Source: Acetobacteraceae bacterium
GTDB lineage: Bacteria > Pseudomonadota > Alphaproteobacteria > Acetobacterales > Acetobacteraceae
Assembly: GCA_030039695.1 (NCBI GenBank)
Contig: JASHVB010000423.1
Span: 1 to 7,071 of the forward strand
Direction: 5' to 3'
Length of the DNA: 7,071 nucleotides
Part shown: piece by piece, positions 1-5,830 of the stretch
Layout of the letters: every line of letters starts with the position of its first letter
Numbering within the stretch: position 1 is the stretch's first letter
Position numbers and translations under genes: made by a program
The notes under the pieces: generated by a model
Told to the model about the DNA's origin: nothing
Databases searched by the model: none
Seen by the model: the letters and a program-made list of their open reading frames with translations, nothing else

Positions 1-1881
1 CTGGCCCTCGAGCTCGCCGCCGGCCGCATTGAAGCCTACGGGTTGCAGGAAACAGCCGACCTGCTCGCGGATCGTTTCGGGTTGTCCTGGCGTGGCCGGC
101 GCACCGCGCTGCCGAGACATCAAACCCTGAGCGCGACGCTCGACTGGAGCCATGACCTCCTGTCCGAGACCGAACGGCGGGTGTTCCGCAGCCTGGCCGC
201 GTTCGCGGGCTTGTTCACCATTCATGCCGCACGCGAGGTCGCGCGGTCGGCTGACATGACCGAGGAGACGGTCGTCGAAGCCCTGGCAAGCCTGGTCGCG
301 AAATCCCTCGTCGCGGCTACCGGCACGGCGGGGGCGCGATACCGGCTGTTCGACACGACCCGCGCATACGCGCGCCAGAAGCTAACGGAACATGGCGAGT
401 CCGCAACGACCGCACGGCGTCACGGCAATTATTTCTGCCAGCAGCTTGCCAGGCTCCATGCGCGACTGGCGGATCTCGCGACGGCGGACGCCCTGAAGCG
501 GTTCAGCGACATGCTCGGCGACATACGGGCCGCGCTGACGTGGAGCCTTTCCGCCGACGGCGACCCCGCTATTGGCGTCGCGCTCGCCGCGGATGCGGCG
601 CCGTGGCTGTTCGAGTCTGCCCGCTGGACCGAGTGCCGGCACTGGACGTCGCGCGCCTTGGCGGCGTGCGAGGCTGGAGGGCGCGACACAAGCGACGAGA
701 TGCGGCTGTGCCAGTATTTCGGCCTCGCGCTGATGTTCACCGAAGGGGCGTCCCAGGCAGCCATGACCGCGTTCACACGCGGCGCGGAGCTAGCCCGCAA
801 GCTCGACGCGCATGCCAGCCACCTGCAATTGCTGGGCTGCCTGGTCATCCTTCACCACCGTATAGGCGACCTGCGCGGGGCACTTGATCTGGCACGGCAA
901 AGCGGGACCGTCGCGGAGCGCGCCGCCGATCCTCATGCAATCCGCCTGGCTGACTGGCTCCTCTGCTTTTCGCATCACCTCATCGGCAATCAGCGTGAGG
1001 CGAGGGCGCACGGTGAGGCCGCGCGCCGCCCGCAACCGTGGGGGGTCCGATTCGATATGGGGTTCGGGTTTTGTGATCACCGCATCCGAGCCCTGCTTGG
1101 GCTGTCCCGCGCGCTCTGGCTGCAAGGGCATGCCAGGCTGTCGACAGCCTCCTCCCGCCAGACGATCGAGGAAACCCGGCGGCTGAAGCACCCGGTGACG
1201 CTGTGCGTCACCCTGATCTGGATTGTTGCCGTTTTTCTTTGGTCAGGAGACTGCGACACGGCCGAGGGTCTGATCGCCGAACTAAAATACGTCTCGGCAA
1301 AGCATTCGTTCGCGCCCTATCTGGCGGTCGCGCTTGGCCTGGAAGGCGAGCTTCAGGTCAGACGACAGAACCTTGGGGCCGGCATCAGCTTGTTGCAGGA
1401 ATGTCTGGCGGCACTCAACGGCGAGTACCGAGCTCTGAGCATCGAGTTCGAGAGCGAGCTCGCCGCGGCGCTGGCAGCGGCAGGCCAGCTCATGCCGGCG
1501 ACCGCTCTCCTGGAGGACGCGTCTCGCGCGGCGACACGCCAGGGCGGCTCGTTCTTCATGCCGGAATTGCTGCGCATCAAAGGCGAGCTGTGCCTCCGCG
1601 ATCCTCCTACAGAGAATCAGGCGGATGAATTATTCACGGCCTCGATCGAACTGGCGCGGTCGCAATCCGCTCTGTCGTGGGAACTGCGGACGGCCATGAG
1701 CCTCGCGCGGCTGCGGTCATCGCAAGGCCGTATCGACGAGGCGCGTCATCTGCTCCGATCCACGCTCCAGCGCTTCACGGAAGGATTTGACACCGTCGAT
1801 CTCCGCACGGCCGCCCGCATGTTCGCCGCGCTGGAAAAACACCCGAGCGCTGACGATATCGACCGGCTTGCCGCCGAGTAG
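1..1881 (+). CDS. ATP-binding (NB-ARC/AfsR-MalT-like) TPR transcriptional regulator, 5' end outside window
   Basis: The reading frame is open from base 1 to the TAG at 1879-1881, so 626 C-terminal residues are visible and the true start lies to the left. The TTG at 43 is an in-frame codon, not a likely start. The first residues (LALELAAGR) match the end of an NB-ARC/STAND ATPase, the GLPL-type segment. PRHQTLSATLDWSHDLL (visible residues 38-54) and the following helical stretch to about 128, ending in YRLFDTTRAYARQKL, are the winged-helix part that typically follows this ATPase in proteobacterial regulators. Residues 140-620 are Ala/Leu/Arg-rich helical repeats of TPR type. Members of this family usually carry an OmpR-type DNA-binding domain at the N-terminus, which cannot be seen here. 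The likely role is a ligand- or partner-sensing STAND-type transcription factor. The inducer and targets are unknown. It lies 420 bp upstream of the acetoin genes on the same strand, so control of them is possible but unproven. Confidence 0.82.
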   Translation: MALELAAGRIEAYGLQETADLLADRFGLSWRGRRTALPRHQTLSATLDWSHDLLSETERRVFRSLAAFAGLFTIHAAREVARSADMTEETVVEALASLVAKSLVAATGTAGARYRLFDTTRAYARQKLTEHGESATTARRHGNYFCQQLARLHARLADLATADALKRFSDMLGDIRAALTWSLSADGDPAIGVALAADAAPWLFESARWTECRHWTSRALAACEAGGRDTSDEMRLCQYFGLALMFTEGASQAAMTAFTRGAELARKLDAHASHLQLLGCLVILHHRIGDLRGALDLARQSGTVAERAADPHAIRLADWLLCFSHHLIGNQREARAHGEAARRPQPWGVRFDMGFGFCDHRIRALLGLSRALWLQGHARLSTASSRQTIEETRRLKHPVTLCVTLIWIVAVFLWSGDCDTAEGLIAELKYVSAKHSFAPYLAVALGLEGELQVRRQNLGAGISLLQECLAALNGEYRALSIEFESELAAALAAAGQLMPATALLEDASRAATRQGGSFFMPELLRIKGELCLRDPPTENQADELFTASIELARSQSALSWELRTAMSLARLRSSQGRIDEARHLLRSTLQRFTEGFDTVDLRTAARMFAALEKHPSADDIDRLAAE

Positions 1882-1913
1882 CGCCGACCCGCCGCAGCGG
1901 GAATTCTCGGCGG
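1871..1913 (+). other. nested inverted repeats at the end of the regulator gene; weak terminator candidate
   Basis: An 8-bp perfect inverted repeat (CCGCCGAG at 1871-1878, CTCGGCGG at 1906-1913) brackets the TAG stop. Inside it lies a compact hairpin, CCCGC-CGCA-GCGGG (1888-1901). A third GC-rich stem follows at 1924-1929/1935-1940 with one G-T pair. No T-tract follows any of them, so a canonical intrinsic terminator is not supported. Rho-dependent ending, or simple chance in GC-rich DNA, remains possible. Confidence 0.3.
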
Positions 1914-2301
1914 TGATCTCCAAGGTCGCGCGGCGCGGCCAGTGACGAAACGCAGGCCGGGCGCGAGGGCGAACGAGAGATTCGCTCTGACCAGGTCGCA
2001 GCTCCGGCTTGCCCAGGCCCGCCTGGCCCGGCGCGATACTTCCGTCCGCTGCGCTATGCAACGAAGTCGGAATTCAGCGAGGCACGCATTACCGTTGCAT
2101 CGCGCCCGAGAGGACCACCCGGCATCAGCGCTGGAAGGCCCTTGGGTTACCGTAGGATTTCGCTCGCTCTCGCAAACGAGCCCAAATGAGCCGATGCGCG
2201 GGACTAACAGAACCCAATCCCATCTGACGCAATCTAACGGGCCATTCGAGCCAACGCGGTCCACCCTGCGCCCAGACCAATGCCAGCGTGAGGAGGGACC
2301 T
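1882..2301. other. 420-bp intergenic region upstream of the acetoin gene cluster
   Basis: No recognisable protein is encoded on either strand. The frame of the next gene stays open back to an ATG-less start around 1942, but that translation is Arg/Ser/Gln-rich, resembles no family, and lacks the strong SD seen at 2302. The region should contain the promoter for the downstream cluster, but no convincing -35/-10 or sigma-54 pair is visible. Small elements present: palindrome CAGCGCTG (2126-2133); inverted repeat GCTCG/CGAGC (2162-2166/2177-2181); near-repeat ATCTGACG/ATCTAACG at 2222-2229/2232-2239, spaced 10 bp; and GAGCCGATGCG/GAGCCAACGCG at 2188 and 2248. All are short enough to be chance. 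Confidence 0.6.
2291..2296 (+). promoter_or_regulatory. strong ribosome binding site deciding the ADC-family start
   Basis: AGGAGG, a perfect Shine-Dalgarno core, sits 5 nt upstream of the ATG at 2302. It fixes this start over the longer in-frame extension reaching back to about 1942. Confidence 0.8.
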
Positions 2302-3102
2302 ATGCTTCTGGGCTACACGATGCCAAGATCGCCGCTCGGTCATGCTGCCGCAGCGCCCCCGCCGCCGTGGCACTATTCGAGTGACGTCGTCGGCGTTGAA
2401 TTCTGGACGGACCCGGATGCGGCCGGGCACTTTCTCCCCCGGGGACTGAAACCAGATTCCATGACAAGCGGCCACGCCGTCGCGATGTTCCTGGACTGGC
2501 AGTTCACCGGTGTGCAGGACGAACTGCTCTACCCGGAACGCTACCAATACCGCGAATTCTTCGTCCTGCTCGACGCCGCGTGGGGCGACACGCCTGTCGC
2601 TTACTGCCCGTTCATCTACGTCGACAACGATTCCGCGCTTGTGCGCGGTTGGATCCAGGGCTTCCCCAAGAAGCTCGGCAGTGTCTTTCAAACGCGCTCG
2701 TTTGCCGCGCCGAGCGCCGCGGCGGCGCCGGTGCAGGCGGGGAGCAGGTTCGGCGCCAGCGCGTCGGCGCACGGCCGGCGTCTCGCGACGGCCCGGGTCA
2801 CGCTGCGGGAACCGGTGGCGGACCCGACCATCATTTTCAACCGACCGACGGTGAATGTTCGCTACTTCCCCCGGCTCAGCGCCGATCAACATGACCATCC
2901 GGCGGTCAACGAGCTGGTCATGTCCGTCACCGACAATCAGCGCATTGTCGATCTATGGTCCGGCGATGGCGACCTCCGGATTCCGGAGGCTGAGGGCGAG
3001 GAACTGCATGCCCTGGCACCGTTGCGCCTCGGGTCCGGCTTTCGGTGCTCGATGTCCTACTCGGTCACCGACCTCCGCGTCCTGGAGGATTTTGCCGCCT
3101 GA
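2302..3102 (+). CDS. acetoacetate decarboxylase family protein
   Basis: 266 residues, close to the usual 245-270 of the family (PF06314). ADC-fold enzymes use a Schiff-base lysine to decarboxylate beta-keto acids (acetoacetate to acetone and CO2), although distant members do aldol/dehydratase chemistry. The diagnostic core is intact: YREFFVLL (residues 83-90, Glu85 fits the conserved active-site Glu), YCPFIYVDNDSALVRGW (101-117) and QGFPKKLGS (119-127), in which Lys123 is the expected Schiff-base lysine and Lys124 its pKa-lowering neighbour. By eye, the Arg29 of clostridial ADC aligns with Trp35 (FWTDPDA), and a counterpart of its Glu61 is not obvious, so the substrate may differ from acetoacetate. 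Residues 136-157 form an Ala-rich, low-complexity loop. The protein is cytoplasmic, with no signal peptide or membrane segment. It is first in a same-strand run, with 62 bp before the acetolactate decarboxylase gene. The start is chosen from the AGGAGG at 2291. The family call is firm; the substrate is inferred only. Confidence 0.88.
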   Translation: MLLGYTMPRSPLGHAAAAPPPPWHYSSDVVGVEFWTDPDAAGHFLPRGLKPDSMTSGHAVAMFLDWQFTGVQDELLYPERYQYREFFVLLDAAWGDTPVAYCPFIYVDNDSALVRGWIQGFPKKLGSVFQTRSFAAPSAAAAPVQAGSRFGASASAHGRRLATARVTLREPVADPTIIFNRPTVNVRYFPRLSADQHDHPAVNELVMSVTDNQRIVDLWSGDGDLRIPEAEGEELHALAPLRLGSGFRCSMSYSVTDLRVLEDFAA

Positions 3103-3153
3103 ACAGCGGCCGCACCCGACGGGCCCGACCTTTCGGGAACCGATCCTCATTTT

Positions 3154-3157
3154 GGAG
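3154..3157 (+). promoter_or_regulatory. ribosome binding site for the RHH-acetolactate decarboxylase start
   Basis: GGAG lies 7 nt before the ATG at 3165. It supports translation of the complete ribbon-helix-helix-like N-terminus rather than initiation at the internal ATG at 3204, which would delete the putative DNA-contacting strand. The frame is open further upstream, but there it overlaps the ADC gene. Confidence 0.6.
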
Positions 3158-3164
3158 CGCCAAG

Positions 3165-3995
3165 ATGCCAATCGTCACCGCAGACATTCCAGTGTCAATC
3201 AAGATGGCGCTAGACAAGGAGGTCGCGCGCGTCGGCGGCAATGAGTCCACTGCCATCACCTCAGCTCTTGCCGAATACCTCGGGACCCCGATTCACACCT
3301 TGTTTCAGGTCTCGACATCGGGCGCACTCGTCGCCGGGGTCTCTGCCGGCGCTGTCAGCGTGAAGACCATTAAGGATCACGGCGACTTTGGGCTCGGCAC
3401 CTTCGCTGATCTCGATGGCGAAATGGTAGTGCTGGATGGGTGTGTCTACCAGGTTCAGGGCAGTGGTCGTGTGTCGCAGGCGCCTCCCGAGGCCCGGGCA
3501 CCATTTGCGGTCGTGACCCGATTTGCCCCGCAAATCGATGTTGAGGTTGGACCTTTCGCGACGCTTGCGGCCATGCAGGTTCAGTGCGATAGCTTGCGAA
3601 ACTCGGGCAACCTCTTTTATGCCTTTCGCCTTGAGGGCCGCTTTATTGGCATTCGTACCCGCGCCGTGAATCCGTTACGAGAGGGAGCGCCCCTCGTCGA
3701 TGCGGCGAAGTCGCAGAGTGAATTTGAGTTCAGCGACATCAACGGCACGCTGGTTGGTTTATGGTCTCCCGGATTCTCTAGCGCCTTTAGCGTTGCTGGA
3801 TACCATTTCCACTTCATTTCCGAGGACCGCCAGCACGGCGGACATCTTCTCGGCTGCACCACAACCAAGCTGCAGCTGAGGATGGAGGCGTTGACCGATT
3901 TCCACCTCGCGCTGCCGGAGACCGAAAAATTCCTGAGAGCCGATCTTACCAAGAATACGGCTGAGGAACTCGCCTATGCCGAGGAAGCCCACTAG
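3165..3995 (+). CDS. budA: alpha-acetolactate decarboxylase with N-terminal ribbon-helix-helix-like domain
   Basis: 276 residues. The enzyme (EC 4.1.1.5; BudA/AlsD/ALDC) decarboxylates 2-acetolactate to (R)-acetoin in the cytoplasm. The catalytic body runs from about residue 45 (TLFQVSTSGALVAGV) to the end, with HGDFGLGTFADLDGE (72-86), IGIRTRAV (161-168) and GYHFHFISEDRQHGGHLLG (212-230). From the known Brevibacillus structure, the Zn ligands are His214, His216 and His227 with the expected 1-11 residue spacing. Glu86, Arg166 and Glu273 fit its catalytic Glu65, Arg145 and Glu253, so an active enzyme is expected. Residues 1-40 are unusual: a short strand (VTADIPVSI) followed by two helices ending in STAITSALAEYL, the pattern of Arc/CopG/MetJ-type ribbon-helix-helix DNA-binding domains. 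Klebsiella BudA has an unrelated-looking short N-terminus here, and Bacillus-type enzymes a signal peptide. There is no export signal. The gene ends 18 bp before the acetolactate synthase gene, so the two are very likely co-transcribed. The enzymatic call is firm; the N-terminal domain is assigned from pattern alone. Confidence 0.93.
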   Translation: MPIVTADIPVSIKMALDKEVARVGGNESTAITSALAEYLGTPIHTLFQVSTSGALVAGVSAGAVSVKTIKDHGDFGLGTFADLDGEMVVLDGCVYQVQGSGRVSQAPPEARAPFAVVTRFAPQIDVEVGPFATLAAMQVQCDSLRNSGNLFYAFRLEGRFIGIRTRAVNPLREGAPLVDAAKSQSEFEFSDINGTLVGLWSPGFSSAFSVAGYHFHFISEDRQHGGHLLGCTTTKLQLRMEALTDFHLALPETEKFLRADLTKNTAEELAYAEEAH

Positions 3996-4002
3996 GACCC
4001 GT

Positions 4003-4007
4003 AGGAG
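4003..4007 (+). promoter_or_regulatory. ribosome binding site of acetolactate synthase
   Basis: AGGAG lies 6 nt before the ATG at 4014, inside the 18-bp gap after the acetolactate decarboxylase stop. It supports this start and tight co-translation of the two pathway enzymes. Confidence 0.65.
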
Positions 4008-4013
4008 ACGACG

Positions 4014-5747
4014 ATGAGCATCGCAACGAGCGAATTACCGGTGACCTCACACTTAGTAGAAACCGCGACGACAGTCACCGCCAGCCGCGAACCGCAGCAA
4101 ACCGGCGCCAAACTTGTAGTCAATGCACTTGAAGCCCAAGGCATCACTCACGTTTTCGGTATACCGGGCGCCAAGATCGACGCGGTTTTCGATGCGCTCG
4201 TCGATTCCAAAATCAAGACCGTAGTGTGTCGGCACGAACAGAACGCGGCCTTCATTGCCGGTGGGATTGGCCGCATGACAGGTAAAGCGGGGGTCGCGAT
4301 CGCCACTTCGGGGCCCGGTGTTTCGAATCTCGTGACGGGGCTCGCGACGGCCAACTCGGAGGGTGATCCCGTTGTAGCGCTCGGCGGTGCCGTTCCCACC
4401 GCCGAAGCTCTGAAGCAGATCCACCAGACGATGGACGCAGTTTCGATCCTGAAGCCTGTGACCAAATTCAGTGCGACCGTCGGTGCTGCCGATCAGATCA
4501 GCGAGGTGCTGATCAACGCTTTCCGCACATCGGAAATGGGCCGTCCGGGCGCTGCATACGTGAACCTCCCTATGGACGTGATGACTGCGGCCTGTAGCCA
4601 TGAACCATTGCCCGCGCCGGGTTTCGCAGGGCTCGGACCGGCGGATGGCACTGCGATCAAGGAGGCAGTCCGCCTCGTCAATGCCGCCTCGGATCCCGTC
4701 GTGCTTTTGGGAATGCTGGCGAGCAAGCCAACCAACACAAAGGCGCTGGAGCGATTCGTCAGTCAAGGCAATCTGCCAGTGGTTGGAACGTTTCAGGCCG
4801 CCGGTGCCGGTGGAGCCATGTTTTTCGACAACTTCGGCGGTCGCGTAGGTCAAATCGCCAACCAGCCTGCCGACCGGCTCCTCGATACCGCCGATCTCGT
4901 GATCACGATCGGGTATGATCCGATCGAGTATTGGCCGGCATTGTGGAATGCCAAGCGTACGCGCAGGATCATTCACATCGATGTCCTGCCGGCGGATCTC
5001 GACAATTCTTACTGCCCCAGCGTCGAATTGACCGGAGATATCTCCCAGACGCTAGAGGTGCTGACGCCTCAGATTCGCCGCGTGGGTAGATCGGCTCTGT
5101 CCTCAGATATCCTGGATTTGATTCACGGCGAACGCCAACGTCTCAACAGAGAGGCAGCACTTCGCGGCGGCAGTCCGATACATCCATTGCGGCTCGTGCA
5201 CGAACTACAGCAATTTGTCGGCAGTGACACGACGCTCTGTCTGGACATGGGCTCGTTCCACCTCTGGATCGCACGTCATCTCTACAGCTTCACGCCACGC
5301 CACGTTCTCATAACAAACGGTCAACAAACCCTGGGTGTGGCCCTTCCCTGGGGTATCGCGGCCTCGGTGGTCCGACCAGGCGAAAAGATCCTCTCAATCT
5401 CTGGGGACGGGGGTTTCCTCTTTTCTGCCATGGAGTTAGAGACCGCCGTGCGCCTCAACGCCAACCTGGTGCACATGGTTTGGGCTGACGGTACCTACGA
5501 CATGGTGGCCGTCCAGGAAAAGTCGAAGTACGGGCGTGCATCCGGGATCGATTTTGGCCCGATCGACTATGTCAAATATGCAGAAGCCTTCGGCGCGAAA
5601 GGCCTGACAATCAGAACGCCGGAAGATATTGTCCCGGTGTTGAGGGAGGCTTTCGAAACGCACGGCCCAGTCATCGTCGGCGTCAATGTCGACTATCGGG
5701 ACAACCATAAGCTGTTCGAAATGGTCAGCGAGAACAGCTTCCACTAG
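4014..5747 (+). CDS. alsS: catabolic acetolactate synthase (ThDP-dependent, pH 6 type)
   Basis: 577 residues. The enzyme (EC 2.2.1.6) joins two pyruvates to 2-acetolactate and CO2, feeding the decarboxylase encoded just upstream. The order is the standard ThDP-enzyme layout: N-terminal pyrimidine-binding domain (about 31-195) with FGIPGAKIDAVFDAL and the catalytic Glu75 in RHEQNAAF; central domain (about 205-355); and pyrophosphate-binding domain (about 385-560), with the Mg/ThDP motif starting GDGGFLFSAMELETAV (464-479) and continuing to ADGTYDMVAVQ (491-501). HQTMDAV (137-143), DMGSFHLWIAR (411-421) and NGQQTLGVALPW (435-446) closely resemble Klebsiella BudB and Bacillus AlsS rather than the anabolic IlvB/IlvI line. 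No small IlvN/IlvH regulatory subunit follows, which fits a catabolic, valine-insensitive, FAD-independent enzyme. The N-terminus carries about 18 more residues than Klebsiella BudB, rich in Ser/Thr. The order decarboxylase-synthase matches budAB. The alternative name is budB; the function is confidently called. Confidence 0.95.
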   Translation: MSIATSELPVTSHLVETATTVTASREPQQTGAKLVVNALEAQGITHVFGIPGAKIDAVFDALVDSKIKTVVCRHEQNAAFIAGGIGRMTGKAGVAIATSGPGVSNLVTGLATANSEGDPVVALGGAVPTAEALKQIHQTMDAVSILKPVTKFSATVGAADQISEVLINAFRTSEMGRPGAAYVNLPMDVMTAACSHEPLPAPGFAGLGPADGTAIKEAVRLVNAASDPVVLLGMLASKPTNTKALERFVSQGNLPVVGTFQAAGAGGAMFFDNFGGRVGQIANQPADRLLDTADLVITIGYDPIEYWPALWNAKRTRRIIHIDVLPADLDNSYCPSVELTGDISQTLEVLTPQIRRVGRSALSSDILDLIHGERQRLNREAALRGGSPIHPLRLVHELQQFVGSDTTLCLDMGSFHLWIARHLYSFTPRHVLITNGQQTLGVALPWGIAASVVRPGEKILSISGDGGFLFSAMELETAVRLNANLVHMVWADGTYDMVAVQEKSKYGRASGIDFGPIDYVKYAEAFGAKGLTIRTPEDIVPVLREAFETHGPVIVGVNVDYRDNHKLFEMVSENSFH

Positions 5748-5771
5748 GCGATTACCAACTTCGGTGGGGCG

Positions 5772-5796
5772 GCATCGGCGTGAGAAACGCCGGTGC
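5772..5796 (+). other. 10-bp intercistronic hairpin
   Basis: GCATCGGCGT (5772-5781) pairs with ACGCCGGTGC (5787-5796) across a GAGAA loop. All ten positions pair, one of them T-G. It lies 24 nt after the synthase stop and 35 nt before the transporter start. The bases that follow are alternating GC, not a U-tract, so it is more likely an mRNA-stabilising or attenuating structure between the two cistrons than an intrinsic terminator. Confidence 0.55.
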
Positions 5797-5818
5797 GCGC
5801 GCGCATGGACACCGTCCC

Positions 5819-5823
5819 AAAGG
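5819..5823 (+). promoter_or_regulatory. ribosome binding site of the MFS transporter
   Basis: AAAGGA-type SD (AAAGG at 5819-5823) lies 7 nt before the ATG at 5831. The nearby ATG at 5805 is out of frame with the transporter. Confidence 0.6.
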
Positions 5824-5830
5824 AAACGCT

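Noticed and set aside
2082..2100. Possible sigma-54 promoter (GGCACG followed by TTGC)
   Set aside because: The gap between the GG and GC elements is 4 bp longer than the fixed spacing sigma-54 requires.
1746..2264. 172-residue open frame on the - strand spanning the regulator end and the leader
   Set aside because: Arg/Ser/Ala-rich composition, no domain or clear ribosome binding site, and overlap with the regulator gene.
1942..2301. In-frame N-terminal extension of the ADC-family gene by about 120 residues
   Set aside because: The translation is Arg/Ser/Gln-rich and resembles no family, the full ADC length is reached from 2302, and the perfect AGGAGG at 2291 marks the start there.
2700..2790. 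Ala-rich, very GC-rich insert in the ADC-family gene as a sign of a frameshift or foreign DNA
   Set aside because: The frame continues cleanly into conserved sequence on both sides; it is best explained as a variable surface loop.
3124..3137. Small hairpin CCCGA-CCTT-TCGGG between the ADC-family and acetolactate decarboxylase genes
   Set aside because: Only five base pairs and no T-run; expected by chance in such GC-rich DNA, so not called a terminator.
4053..4976. 307-residue open frame on the - strand
   Set aside because: It lies fully antisense to the conserved acetolactate synthase and encodes nothing recognisable; a GC-codon shadow.
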